Below are positions 12,201 to 24,100 of a stretch of DNA of 64,000 nt, piece after piece. The notes under the pieces were generated by a model, which was not told the origin of the DNA, did no database searches, and saw only the letters and a program-made list of their open reading frames with translations. Location of the stretch: the NCBI RefSeq assembly GCF_963576615.1, contig NC_088708.1, forward strand, positions 67,538,672 to 67,602,671, read 5' to 3'. Each line of letters opens with the position of its first letter. Position 1 is the stretch's first letter. Source of the stretch: Watersipora subatra. Its lineage: Eukaryota; Bryozoa; Gymnolaemata; Cheilostomatida; Watersiporidae. Both the position numbers and the translations under genes were made by a program.

Positions 12201-13029
12201 TGCCTGTGCTGTAGTTGATCAGTTCATGTAAGCGTGTATAAAAAGATAATTGAAAAAATCACGCTGTTTTGATGCTTTATTCTAATTGAAGATTCAACTG
12301 TTTTTTCACAGGATATACAATGATGTGTTGTTTAAAAATAGTACAAACCTGATCAGTTCAGCTTTGCGGACTTGACATGTTTACAAATCTTACAATAAAC
12401 AACTAACTGGATTTACCGTGATTGACAGCAGACACAGGAGACCCAAATCAAATGAGCTCCTTTATCGGGTCAATACATGTTCAATGCTGTATCACTAAAA
12501 GCTATTGTAAACTAGGTCCTGTGAACGCATTGCAAGCGAAAAATTGCGCATTCATTGGTGCACACGTATATACATGTATATAGGTTTTGTAGTTATACAC
12601 TTATCTCATAGGGTGAGTGCACTTTGTTAGAACAAAGTTGTCTTCTAAAAGTCAATATCAGAAATGTGTTTGTATTTGCTGCCTTACATTCTTTAATGGC
12701 TACATCGACAGACTTTTGCGTCACTTCATTGACATGCTGGTTGTTGTAGGTTTGCTAAAGCTGAGTACATTCGGGTTCATGCTGGTGGGCCAACTGGTAG
12801 ACATTATACTTATTGCTACGCAGGTCAGTTGCTGGTCTGAGTTAACACAGTTTCATCTTGTCTCTCTTAGGAGCTAAGTTTTAACTAGTAGCACATCTTG
12901 GACTAGTCCACAGATCACTGTTCTGTTCTGTAGGTTGTGAAACCTGCTGATGGGGGAGACTACACAGTTGACTATTTCGGTGCCCGCATGTACCACTCTC
13001 CAGACAACTTATCATTTCCTGTACCCTGA
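6227..13029 (+). CDS. TM2D1: TM2 domain-containing protein 1 homologue
   Basis: Small membrane protein of the TM2D (almondex/amyloid-beta-binding) family; relatives act on Notch signalling and at endosomal or surface membranes. Exons: 6227-6315, 6509-6606, 6815-6911, 11119-11210, 12750-12823, 12934-13029, in phase throughout, with consensus sites such as GTATGT and GTAAGT. The product is 181 aa. It has a signal peptide (residues 1-20, MTKAWQLLICTAAIFIPGFC) and a cysteine-rich lumenal part with CQDLRLGQYRC and CYPAPGISCND. The TM2 domain has two helices, ALLLSIFLGMF and LLKLSTFGFMLVGQLVDIIL, around the hallmark GVDRFYLGY (DRF) turn. It ends VDYFGARMYHSPDNLSFPVP. The intron before exon 4 is 4.2 kb and carries a foldback-element arm and the 34-bp array; intron 4 carries a MITE and a SINE. 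TM2D1 fits better than TM2D2/3 because of the CxDLxxGQYxC motif. Confidence 0.94.
7087..7530 (+). mobile_element. Foldback-element arm, copy 1
   Basis: About 440 bp closely matching 63078-63500, starting with GGCTTGCAACAAAATTCACA and ending around ACCTCGAAGGTGTACAT. The partner element at the right edge of the window is a long inverted-repeat element whose two ends carry this same start. Here only one arm is seen, in TM2D1 intron 3. No transposase is visible and the superfamily is unknown. Confidence 0.75.
8641..10499 (+). repeat. 34-bp minisatellite, about 55 copies
   Basis: The unit is GTAGTGGAACTCACTCTAAA followed by TGAAACAAGTATAT, repeated for 1.86 kb inside TM2D1 intron 3. Variants (AAATAAATGT, AAGCATAT, CTCTGAATG, TAAAACTC) recur in blocks. 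The CTCTGAATG variant occurs at 8791, 9573 and 9811, spacings of 23 and 7 units. TAAAACTC at 9021 and 10007, and AAATAGG at 9175 and 10161, are both exactly 986 bp (29 units) apart. So the array grew partly by copying long blocks. Confidence 0.97.
11392..11809. mobile_element. MITE with TAA target site (PIF/Harbinger-like)
   Basis: A 418-bp element with inverted ends AGACTGGTTCACGCTATATC and (from the other end) AGGCTGGTTCACACTATATC. TAA lies outside both ends (11389-11391 and 11810-11812). A 3-bp TWA target is characteristic of PIF/Harbinger elements. The interior has GTCGAC-type words and no coding potential. It lies in TM2D1 intron 4. Confidence 0.75.
11815..12003 (-). mobile_element. tRNA-derived SINE, family A, copy 2
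   Basis: Read on the minus strand it has the leader GCGCTGTGAGAGATCATCAG, the head GGTTGATTGATGCAGGTG, box-B-like GGTTTGAATCC and a GACGAACGGACAAACAGACA tail, the same order as the copy at 5030. It starts 6 bp from the MITE, within TM2D1 intron 4. Confidence 0.75.
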
Positions 13030-13274
13030 GCAGAGAAAGATTTACTGCTAGAGGCTGACTATGTGATATGCCGTTCATTGGTTATAGCGTAATGCTGTTG
13101 GTTTGGGAGAGTGTCATAGATTATATATTATTTGTATTGCTCGTCAGTGTGCATTTTGATAGTGGAAGTGTACAACGTCCAGAAATGCAGAATTATGCTT
13201 GTGATGGTCATGACCTATTGGGGTGGGCGTGGAAAAGTGTAAGATAGCACAATTACTAACTTTCTGTTATTATC

Positions 13275-13280
13275 AATAAA
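13275..13280 (+). terminator. Poly(A) signal of TM2D1
   Basis: AATAAA lies 246 bp after the TM2D1 stop codon, the first canonical signal downstream on the plus strand. Confidence 0.6.
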
Positions 13281-13447
13281 ATTTTATACTGCTGTTACAG
13301 TCACATCTAAATACCGGCCTTCATGTTTCCGGTCGTTGAAATTTCTCATAAAAAGAGAACTCCCATTGTAAATAGGGCTCTTTTGCAAGCGTATGTGACA
13401 ATGCTAGGTTGCTCCAGCCATCTCTGCATATGAGACTACACCCCTTT

Positions 13448-13888
13448 TCATCTTAATAATTCTAGTACTGCCACCTTTGAATATCTCGTTACACCCCTTC
13501 TCATGGCATCATAGTAGTGGGTGCGTAAAGGCTGTTTGTGAAACGCTTTCTTTCTCTGTGAAACCTCTCCCCAACTCTCTCTGCCCTCACACCTGGTCAT
13601 TGCGTTCTCTCTGACTGCAAGTTTTAATTCTATGCTTCCTCCGACCCTTTGCTCTATGCATACACTTATAATTTTTGTATGTTCTGGGGTTTGATCACCA
13701 ACAACAACCAGGTGTCTCCTTGCAAAATTTGTCATTGATTTTCTAACATACTGGCCCACAATAACCACATCTAGGCAATAAATTACCTCTAAAAGTGATA
13801 AATGTAAATGTCTGAGAGCTTCTTCAGAGCTTTGTGATAGTTGCCCAGGAAGTGTTGCTAAAGACCAGGCACTAATCAGTCTTACCAA
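13448..13888 (-). CDS. Unrecognised 146-aa reading frame
   Basis: The longest unexplained uninterrupted frame outside arrays and known genes, beginning MVRLISAWSLATLPGQLSQS. Composition looks protein-like: mixed hydrophobic stretches (LLEVIYCLDVVIVGQYV) and a basic C-terminus ending SKVAVLELLR. I recognise no domain, signal peptide or transposase motif, and no flanking splice sites force it to be an exon. It could be chance, an exon of an unknown gene or a transposon remnant. It lies 420 bp past the TM2D1 stop, on the opposite strand. Confidence 0.25.
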   Translation of the reverse strand: MVRLISAWSLATLPGQLSQSSEEALRHLHLSLLEVIYCLDVVIVGQYVRKSMTNFARRHLVVVGDQTPEHTKIISVCIEQRVGGSIELKLAVRENAMTRCEGRESWGEVSQRKKAFHKQPLRTHYYDAMRRGVTRYSKVAVLELLR

Positions 13889-14499
13889 GTCACCCGTTGT
13901 TACATCACGTTCTCAATTGCTCGGCAAAACTCCTCACGTACTGAGCCGTTGCCTATGGAGACAGTGGGCATGCAAATGGTGACCTATGATGGTCAGTACA
14001 AATCCTACAGTTTAGAAAGTTCAGAGTCCAATAAAAAGGCAACCTGTATTTCATAATAAATACTATAGTATATACTTTTTTCATTCTTTTTTTTGTTTCG
14101 ATATCGACTGTCTTAAGGTCTTAACTTTATTGTTAACTTTCGTACAACTCTGTTAGCTACGAAGCAATAAAAGCATATTTTGAATAAGGATGAGGTATAT
14201 AGAAACCAAAGAACAAAATTGAGGTTAACACCAGTTCATATACAACAACTACTGAATTCCCGGGGTTGTGCAGGTAATAATATAATTCATAAACATAATA
14301 CCAATGAATTGGAGTAACTTACCTGGTAGGCTAGTAACTTTGGCTAGCAAAATCTTTACTACAGCAAGAGCCGCTTCAGAAGCCAGCTTAATAAACGTTA
14401 TGTTATGCATAATGATCAAACCAATATCCAATAACATTTTCTCAAGAGCGCCTATTTTAACCGATTGGATGAATATGGGCACTATTATTAATCGTTAGA

Positions 14500-14665
14500 G
14501 CCAGTTGGACGAGTCAAATGGGTTGGCTCGACTGTCAGCCGACCTGAAGGTTCTGAGTTCAAATCTTCTGCAAAGTGGATTTTTCGTTCCTAAACGTTAT
14601 CACTATAACTGAGCAGACGGATGACAACCAGACAAACACTGAGGTTTATAGCTTAAGATACTAGC
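14500..14665 (+). mobile_element. tRNA-derived SINE, family B, copy 2
   Basis: Contains box-B-like GAGTTCAAATCTTC, then GCAAAGTGGATTTTTCGTTC, TTATCACTATAACTGAGCAG and the tail CAGACAAACACTGAGGTTTA, all in the same order as at 5622. It lies only 260 bp before copy 3. Confidence 0.78.
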
Positions 14666-14921
14666 TAGGTGAATGCTAATAAAAAAAACAGCTATTAAAC
14701 AGTGGCAGGTAATGTAGTTTCCATTGGCTAAGTTGACTAATTAGTCAATGGCAAATTGGCTAATTTGAGTAACTTCAGCTATGATGTCGCTAAACTTACT
14801 GCAATAAGAGTTGTGAGCTGTGAAGTCAGCTCATGTGACATTGAGCGTTACACAAAGTCATTAAACGTATTTTAACCAATGTAATGGCTATTTGCATAAT
14901 TAATTAATTATATTGCAAATA

Positions 14922-15085
14922 GCCTGGGTAGTTTAGTGAATAGAATGTCTGCTAGCAGACTTGGAGGTTTCAAGTTCAAATCCAGTGCAAAGTGGATTTT
15001 TTGTTGCCAACACCTTATCGTCATGACTGGAAACACGAACGGCAGATCAACAAAGGACAAACACTGATATTTATATATGGAAGAA
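14922..15085 (+). mobile_element. tRNA-derived SINE, family B, copy 3
   Basis: Head TAGCCTGGGTAGTTTAGTGA, box-B-like AAGTTCAAATCCAG, body GCAAAGTGGATTTTTTGTTG and tail GACAAACACTGATATTTATA. Same family and orientation as the copies at 5622 and 14500. Confidence 0.78.
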
Positions 15086-15978
15086 GATTGTTGTTATACT
15101 AAAAATATGAGATCGATGAGATGAGAAACTGAAAGTGGCTTCATCTATATATCCAGTAACTGTTAATTTTGCTTTTACGGGCTGCCAGTTAGCTTATTGA
15201 TAATTATTTGTAGTCAAGGTGCGTGCGAGCACCATAATTAGCTGATGTTGGTTGCAGTTGCTTCAAAATGGTTTTATACCAAATCAGTAAGAGTATAAAC
15301 AGTATACTAAATGAATAGCAGTATGATTAGGTTACCAGTTTTTGAAACATATCTGATCAACTCACTCAGTAATTCCTGATTTCTGTCTTTTCACTTCTTT
15401 TTTGTCATGTAACGGAAAACATCATTTTGTTGATGATTAGGTAATAAAAAGTTATTCATACAAACAATGGTAAACAAATTGCTATGCAATCTACTAAAGG
15501 TTTTGCTACTGGGTGACTATAGATTACCAAAGGAACAGTGTTTCATGCCAATGGTGTGAACAATCACAGGTCAAAAAACTTTGTGAAGGAACTAAACTGG
15601 TGCCAAAACTGAGGAGCCCAGTATTAACAGTGCCGCGTCGAACAAAAGTTAAGTTATAAAAGGCAAAGCTCTATTTTGAACATGGCCAAGTTCATTCTTC
15701 ACATAAATAGTTCATTCTTAAAGTTTATAGTCTGTTAAACACTTCCAATATTAAAAAAACTTTTGTGAAATTTTAACATAGCCATATATAAACTGGTTTT
15801 TTACGTTATATTACACAACTTTTTCTGGACAACTTAAGCGCTAGATTATTGCTCAGCTTAATTAAAAAAATTCTACACTCCTCTTGGCTAATTTGACGTC
15901 AACTTTAATAGATTCTATATGAGGTTTTTCTTCTTTCTTAATTATATATCAGGACTTAAAGTATATTCTGAACAGTCT

Positions 15979-17988
15979 CTAATCGTTCCATGGGATGTCT
16001 GTACTGTAGCCGAAGAGTTCAAAGTCATCATGGTACATAAGCTGAAGTTGGCTGAGTTGACGCTGATTGAGTTGACGGTATAACGACATCTGAGGATTGG
16101 TTGGGTTTAGTTTTCTTTCTTTCTTCACCAACATCTGTCGGAGCTCCTTTGTGTCTCCTTCCAGAAGGGTTAACATGTACTCCATTTCTGGCAGGAAGCT
16201 CTCCATCTTCACTAAAATCAGTCAAAAGTTTCTTTTAGCAAATGTAGAGGTAGTTCAGCTTTCAATTTGTACTCCAGTAAAGTAGATTCAACTCTCGGGT
16301 TTGAAAGAGAATGTTTCTCTTTGACTGACAACAATATTTGCAGATCAAAACCTTTCAATACAAAAGTAACCAATATAGTCAATGATGTAAGTTGAGTGTT
16401 AAGTATAATATCATTTGTACCACTCTTTAAATATATTTTACTGTAGGCTTTAATATACAGTGTATATTAACTTCATGATACTGAATAAAATATTATAATC
16501 CTTGGGTCATAGCATAGTATTTTAACCTTTTTATTGTGTAAGTTTATCAGACTTTTTTCACAAACTTAGCCTCGGCTTACTGTCGTTATGCATATAGTAT
16601 GCAGCAGTGAAAGTCATGCTACTTTCATCTCCCTTGGTTTGAAACAGTCGAACTTCCGTTGCATGTTTTGTCATTATTCAATTATCGCATCAAAAGATGT
16701 TCCTGTCATCATGATTTCTTCATGATACTGATAACCGAAGTAGCTAATGTTTTTATAAAGTTGTCTAATCATCGCATCTAGCCAAAGTGTTATTAGCCAT
16801 GGAGCATTATTCCCATGAACTTCCTTATTAACAGAACCTTTCTAGAGCTCAGTCTTGTTAATATATCACATCAATCCTTACAGATTATAATCGTCATGTC
16901 ACCTGTTCGAACATCTTTGAGCACTGGCATGTTTTCATTTATTTCATACAAGTATCAGTTTGTAGTATCAGTTCGAAGTATCAGTTCGAAGTATATGTGT
17001 AATAAATATGGTAGCGTGTCTTAAATTCAGCATTGTTTTGACTAACCTTCAGCATGCTTTTTACGAGAATTGGCGTTGATTAAGCTGGCTCTGTTTCTAT
17101 CAGGTTGTTGGGTTTGCTAAAGGGTTGAAAAACAACAATCTTGTTGAAACATGGAGCTTTATGGCTACATATTTATGTTATTTTTATCTTACCTATGATA
17201 TCATACCGAATGAGGCATACGGAACAGAGCTTGCTCATAGGAACTATATGGTCATTGTAGAACGGAGTTTTTAATAAATGGTTGCTCAACACACAGTCTA
17301 TATATTCTGAGAATGTCACCAACGGTACTTTCTTATTTTTCTTCTGTACTCGCAGATGTTTCTGTATCTGATCCCAGGAAATATAGTCATTGCAGAATCG
17401 GCGAAGATGCGTAAGATCTTTAGCATTGTTGACTATTTTGTCCTGATACGCAGAAATGAGTCGACTGTAGGGATTCCGCACAATGATAAGGCTATGCTGA
17501 GCTGGCTGCTCTGTTGCAAAAGGATTCCTACGAGACCTTGCTAATGGAATATTCGCCATCGATGATCTACCATTCCAGTCACTCAGACTCAATACATACA
17601 ATGCCTGTTGATGTATTTCAGTTGTATCAGCTACCACCGTTATTCCTAGTGCTTCCATTAAACTCTTTTTCATCGTAGTGCTCGCTACCTTGGGCGCACT
17701 GCAGTAGAACAGATCGTACAACGGAGTATACATCCAATCGTAACCAACAAGGTTTTTTCTTGCGCTTTCATAGTCTATAAATTTGGCTGCTCCAGTGTGA
17801 TTGCACCAGTTAGTCACATCCTGGTGTCTATTTTTAAGTGTCACCTCCATATTTCGGACTAACTCTGTGTCCGTTACCTCCACTTGGTAAGGTGTAGAAA
17901 TTTGAATACGATAGCAGACAATCCTGTAACAGCATGTAGCTGCTGCAACAGCTAAGACTAACTTGCAAATTCTTCCTAGCATAGCCAA
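15979..17988 (-). CDS. Carbohydrate sulfotransferase (Sulfotransfer_2 family)
   Basis: Golgi enzyme moving sulfate from PAPS to a glycan, of the HNK-1/chondroitin/dermatan (CHST8-14) type. Exon 1 is 17988..17193 and exon 2 is 16211..15979, joined in phase (G + TG), giving 342 aa. The start MAMLGRICKLVLAVAAATCC is a type II signal anchor with a short basic tail. The 5' phosphosulfate-binding motif SAPKVASTT is at residues 97-105 and the 3' motif RNPYSRLISAYQDK at 171-184. Exon 2 gives KMESFLPEMEYMLTLL, matching the family's conserved KxExxxxxxxYxL step, and ends DDFELFGYSTDIPWND, the usual YxxDFxxFGY close. The size matches the family (about 340-430 aa). The exact acceptor sugar cannot be told from sequence. 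Confidence 0.9.
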
Positions 17989-18760
17989 AAATATGGTCTG
18001 CAGTACCCACCACTATTGACTCTTACTTGTCGCCAACTAACGCCTCAAGACGCTGAAGTCATTACGCAGGTGTCTGCCACTCCTTATGCATGAGTGCATC
18101 CTGCAGATAATCCTCAAGACATCGTCTGACCATATATTGCCTAGAAAACCGCTAATATTTGTCATCCTTTTTCCCTACTAGTTAAGAAGTACAGCTCATC
18201 TTACCAGCAAGCGTGGGCAACAAGGCTTAGCCTTGCCATAAATAAGGAAATGTTTGCGGAGATATAAATTTACCTTCTGAATAACCAATGCAACTACTTA
18301 AATACTATATCAACAAATTTGTGTTACAAACAAAACATTCTAGTCACATGAACTCTTACGGATTGCGTCCTAAAAGCAGCTTTAGTCTTGAGCCACCGGC
18401 TCTACCATCCCTTTGCCGGAAAGAGACAACATAATAATAATAATCATATACCAAGTTTTACAGCTAAAATTGAAGACTTTATTGCCATAACAAAATAAAT
18501 AATTGCGTGATACTAAGTTAGCATATAAGCATTATTACTAACAACACTGACATTTCCAAGTAATTTTTAATACAAATGTTAGGCTAAATTATATCAGGCA
18601 TTTGCGTCGATACAATAGCAAACGTGTGAATGAGCCTGCACTTGGAGACACTAGAGAGGCCAGAGCGGGACAACAGTATGCCACCAACATCTCTTGAAGA
18701 GCAGGAATTAATCTGACTGATGAGTAAAGGATGTCTAGTAATGTCTGCCACATGGAGGAA
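17989..18760. other. Short gap between sulfotransferase and UBC12
   Basis: Both neighbours are on the minus strand, so this 772 bp holds the 3' UTR of UBC12 (poly(A) signal at 18483..18478) and the upstream region of the sulfotransferase gene. No other feature is seen. Confidence 0.6.
18478..18483 (-). terminator. Poly(A) signal of UBC12
   Basis: AATAAA on the minus strand, 278 bp beyond the UBC12 stop codon. Confidence 0.6.
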
Positions 18761-21127
18761 TCACTTCATACAGCGAGGAAAGTATGTGCTGCCAACATAG
18801 CCTCCTCTCAGTGACTTGTGTACATTCTGAGCAAATACTTGTCTATTGGATGACAGGACTGACGCAGCCTCTTTGTTAAGAGGATCATCAGGGTTGGGTT
18901 CCTGCAGCAGCAGAATAGTTTTATGCGGCGTATGATCACTCAGCAACAGCGTTGACAGTAAATAGTTTAGTTATTCTCCTAAAAGTTAACCTTTGTCTCG
19001 AGAGATGAACGACAATAAATGGCATCCAAAATTAGTTCGCCCATAGAGCTTTTGGTTTGAGTCAATCTGCATCAACATATTCTATGTATTTCTTGGACTA
19101 TCTAAAAGCAATTGCTTATTTAAACTCTGTCAGTAACTAATACAGGCAATCGAACAGACAAACTATTGTGCATGATTCCCAGAAGCCTTAAAAACCTAAT
19201 TACAGCTATTCCAATACTGCAGCATGCGTGTTTATGTTAGCTTGATGCAAAACTTTTTAAACATGTATTTGAACTTAACAATGTAAAATTGGCAATTTTA
19301 GGTACACATGCAATAAGTGCGCGCAGCCAGGAAGCTGCTTAGAAAGCTGCTGTACGCTGATTTGATGAAAGTAAACAACACTTAGAATATAAATATTAGA
19401 AATCCAGTTAACATGACAAATAAATTCACAAAGTTATACCACAAAGGAAATACGTTTGTATCATTTTACACTGAACAATAAATAATAATGTGGTAAAATT
19501 GTATACAAAAGTTTTAATAATGACGAAAAAAACTACAATTATTGCACCCTTTACTGCAAGATTTCTGACTGGATGAGTTGACCAGTGCTAACCAAGCTGC
19601 ATACTTGACAGCAACAAGTAGGTATATCAACCAGTGCAAAGCAAGCTGCATACTTGACAGCAACAAGTATATCAACCAGTGCTAACCAAGCTGCATACTT
19701 GACAGCAACAAGTATATCAACCAGTGCTAACCAAGCTGCATACTTGACAGCAACAAGTATATCAACCAGTGCTAACCAAGCTGCATACTTGACAGCAACA
19801 AGTATATCAACCAGTGCTAACCAAGCTGCATACTTGACAGCAACAAGTATATCAACCAGTGCTAACCAAGCTGCATACTTGACAGCAACAAGTATATCAA
19901 CCAGTGCTAACCAAGCTGCATACTTGACAGCAACAAGTATATCAACCAGTGCTAACCAAGCTGCATACTTGACAGCAACAAGTATATCAACCAGTGCTAA
20001 CCAAGCTGCATACTTGACAGCAACAAGTATATCAACCAGTGCTAACCAAGCTGCATACTTGACAGCAACAAGTATATCAACCAGTGCTAACCAAGCTGCA
20101 TACTTGACAGCAACAAGTATATCAACCAGTGCTAACCAAGCTGCATACTTGACAGCAACAAGTATATCAACCAGTGCTAGTTGTAATGCTGACCAGTAAG
20201 TTATTAATATTAACATTAGACGAAGCAAAAGAAACCCATTGCTAGCATATACAATCTGATGTCATTATCAGTGTATTTTTGTGCAAACAAATTTAGTAAA
20301 ATAGTTGCTTTAGTTGATCGAGTATGACTAATCTCGCCAACTTTCACCAAACAATGAGTCACCAATAGAGCTATTGTAAGAATGGATAGAAAGGAAGATG
20401 TAATGAGCACCAACACTTACCAAGAAGAGATACTGTAGACCATATATTATAGAATTAATAGTGAGCACCGGCTTCCAATCCTCTCTATATAAACACAATT
20501 TAGACATGAATAAGATTTGCAGAGGAAACGAAACATCTAAACTAGTAGGTTGGACTAGAGCAAAGTTAAACAAGCACCGTGTGTTTGGTCATAATAAATA
20601 GAGACATCCGAGGTCAGAGCGGCAGCAGCATCTTGAGAGGTGCTATCCGCTGCCGAATAACTCCACACCACCTTCACCGCTGTGGTGACATCCTCAGACA
20701 GAAGCCAGCTATAGCTACATATCTAAAGATGACCAGCAGCCTGCAGCTGTACATTATCATTATCTCACATGTCTAGTAGATAATTACTAGCTATTGTGGT
20801 ATGTTACAAGCCTCATGACTTTGGCTTATCCTACACGCTTATCCCCGCTTAACACTATATGTACATCATCTTATCAGATATCTAAACAATGGGCAAATTC
20901 CTAGAATAAATGCGGGACAGAATACCACTAACAATCCAAACAGTGTATGACAATTCTGCACAACAGACAATGCTAGGGAACTCAGCACTGCCTTCAAATA
21001 TAAACTCTGCAACAAGATTTCACCAATAATATAAATATGTCTATATATATATGTCTATATATATATGTCTATATATATATATATATGTCTATATATATAT
21101 GTCTATATATATATGTCTATATATATA

Positions 21128-21161
<34 letters not shown>

Positions 21162-24100
21162 ATAGATAAGTGGTCAGGCCTACTGCTAACAGCACTCTAC
21201 GCTCTAAAAAGTGCGGAGTGTTATAACTAACTAGAGTGTGGAATAGGGGAATATATATATATATATGTTTATAGCTATGTCTATATTTATGTTTATAGAT
21301 ATGTTCAAGAAAACACTTTTGTATATTTCTAAATATTCCAGCATCAACACCAACTATGGTCAGTAATTTTGAAATTAGACTAGCTGGTTTGGTTGGTCTG
21401 TATCACTCTAAACAGACAAAGTGTTAGGCTAGTCGATCTAACAGTCTCACAACTTAGCAAGCTACTTCTTAGACTCAGTTCCAATTAGAAAAGACTGAGA
21501 ACTATAATAAACATAGCTAAGGCTTCATCAAAAAATAACCCGCGTAAACAATACATAACGATGGTTTTACCTGAGGATATTGAGACATATGTTGCCTTCC
21601 AAATCTATATTTGGGTGGTATACAAGTGTTTCACACTTGACTTTTGGGGCTTCATGTGGGTACTCATGACCAACTTTGAAACTGAAGTGAAATTGCCCGT
21701 ATTTGTAGAAACCCTGAAAATTGAGTCAAATTATACATTGCGAAAAAAATTCGTAACAGCATATTAAAACACTCCCAAGTCTGATATAAACAAGCTGTGT
21801 TCATGGCAAGCAGGCGGTAGTGCAAACAGAAAAACTATAAGTCAATGTTGTTAACTCTAGCTAAAACATTTAAAGTAGAGAGAAATTAACCAGATGGAAC
21901 AATATAAGCACCTCAAGACTAAGCACTGGATAAAACCGTTAAAATAGGTTTAGAAAGTTTTATGCAGCTGGACTAATCCTAATAACAATAAAGGCCTTTT
22001 CTCTGTGTTTCTCAGCAAAACTGGCAGCCACATGCACAGTTGTATAGCTTTGGCAAATAAACATTCACGTCTGAATAGGCGCCACTCATGTATTCGTCAA
22101 TTTATTTGCGTTTTAATAATTGACAATAGGCAAAAAACTTTTATGAAAAAACGCCAACTTTATTTTTACAAAATTTCAACTGAAGGTTTGGCAATAAACT
22201 CCCTTTTTTGCAACTTCTAGTAGTTCTCCAATTATTTTCAGACTTCCACCTCAATAAAATAATTAAAGAAAATTGCAATATTATCTTCAATGTTGACGAA
22301 GGTCAATGGTAGTCAGTTTAAAAATGAAAAAAAAGAAGACTTCACAGCACTTGTTCTTCGCTACAATGAATACAATGTGAACAGTAGAAAAGCATCACTT
22401 TGATATGTACATTGCATCTCTAGTGGGGAAGGCAAGATTACAGATACAATGTAATAGCAAACTACTAGTAGCCTACATACATGGGCATGAAGAGAGGTGG
22501 CAAGTGTATTATCAGTTTTCTTACCTCATCTGGTGATATGATTAATTTAAAATTCAACAAGTCGTCTGGATCTGGAAATTCTGTTTTACACGTGGGTGGA
22601 AGACTGAGCTCATTTATATCTGCAAGATAAAAGAGAACAAAACAGTTACAAGTTACTGCATTCATAATCTCACAGGATCTGTCAAATCTACTAGACTTTG
22701 GTCGACACACTTCACTAAAAATATGATACCAGGTAGTAATAACTAATAACTACATGTATAATACTACTATGTAGCAAATAGAAAACAGCAGGTAATCTAA
22801 GTTATGTAAGTAATGGAAGTAAGATCATAAAAATACTTATATCAAGTTTGGTAAGTCAGCATGGCTAAGCCGCAATTTCCACTTCAGAACTTTCGCTAAC
22901 GAATGTTAGATAGAGATTCCAGATAACATTACAAAAATTACAATCTGGTTCTCCAAAACCCAGCGAAGACAAAAAATGAAATCCGTAAAAATAATCTACT
23001 ATACTAATTAATTGTAAAGTTAGCACTGAATAACACAATTTCTCCACAAATAGAAACTCATTGCTTTTTTGAAAAATTACTGTATATAACTGTTTGTCTT
23101 TGAATGAGGAACTTTAACATGAGCTTCCTAGGAAGTATTCCATAACCTCATCAATATGAGATGACAACTCGAAGTTTTAACCTAGTACAAATGCTAAATC
23201 ATAGCAAGTACCAAATGAAGGCTGGGTAGTACTAAAACTTGACACAAACAACTGCATCTCTCTAATGTTGTTGTTGGCAACCCCTCGAAGGTCAAGTATG
23301 TTATCTACTTGCGTAGCTAGCAAGCAGAGACTGTGCACTGCTGTAAGAGTATTGTTGCACAAATGACTCCATAACCTTGGCTAGATGTGTTTGAATCCAG
23401 TGGCAAGAAAAGCTTAATAAACAGAGACATGGCCAGATCCTGGTCCCTTCCAAACATTCACATTGCGCTTGGTATAGAAAGCAATGTGAAGCTGGCTGGC
23501 TGCCTCCTTTTGTCACCACCAATAACCTTTCTAGGAATTGAACCAAATTGGAACCCGACCACTTATTTTCCAATCAAACACTCAGCAATGACCACTTTTA
23601 ATATGACAGAATTAGACCAGTGAACATGCAGGTAAGATTATAATGCAGATAAGCTATAGCAAGCAAACAATGTTTATACCAAAAAATGTAAATTTATCGA
23701 TATTAATAACTCCCACATTGTGTGTGTCTGTCTATTAATCTGCGTAACCAAAAATTACAATCTGGTTCTCCAAAACCCGGCGAAGACAAAAAATGAAATC
23801 AACAATAATCTACTATTCTAATTAATTGTGAAGTTAGCACTAAATAACACAATTTCTCCACAAATAGAAACCCATTGCTTTTTTGCAAACTTACTGTATA
23901 TAACCAGTAATCAGTAAGAAATGTGGAAACTATGTGTTTCCACATTTCTTACTGATTACATCTAAACTTCACACGCATATACTCCGTGCCTTTCACCTTT
24001 TCAGTAAAAACATTTGTTTTCAAAACTTCATCTGGTTTCTGAGAACCAGCCTTATAAACACCCACCTGCTGACTATCTGATTGAAAATGGAAGAAATCTC

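Larger units (their letters stand above)
13030..15978. other. Intergenic region, TM2D1 to sulfotransferase (convergent)
   Basis: Holds the 3' end of TM2D1, one unexplained 146-codon minus-strand reading frame (13448-13888) and two family B SINEs (14500-14665, 14922-15085). The rest shows nothing I recognise. A minus-strand ATTAAA at 15909..15904, about 70 bp past the sulfotransferase stop, may be its poly(A) signal. Confidence 0.6.

Noticed and set aside
19551-20228. Long open frames on both strands (225 and 181 codons)
   Set aside because: They are produced by a 45-bp repeat with no stop in one frame on each strand; they lie in a UBC12 intron and show only the repeat.
21561-21767. 68-codon plus-strand frame
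   Set aside because: It is the antisense shadow of UBC12 exon 3, which carries the catalytic cysteine on the minus strand.
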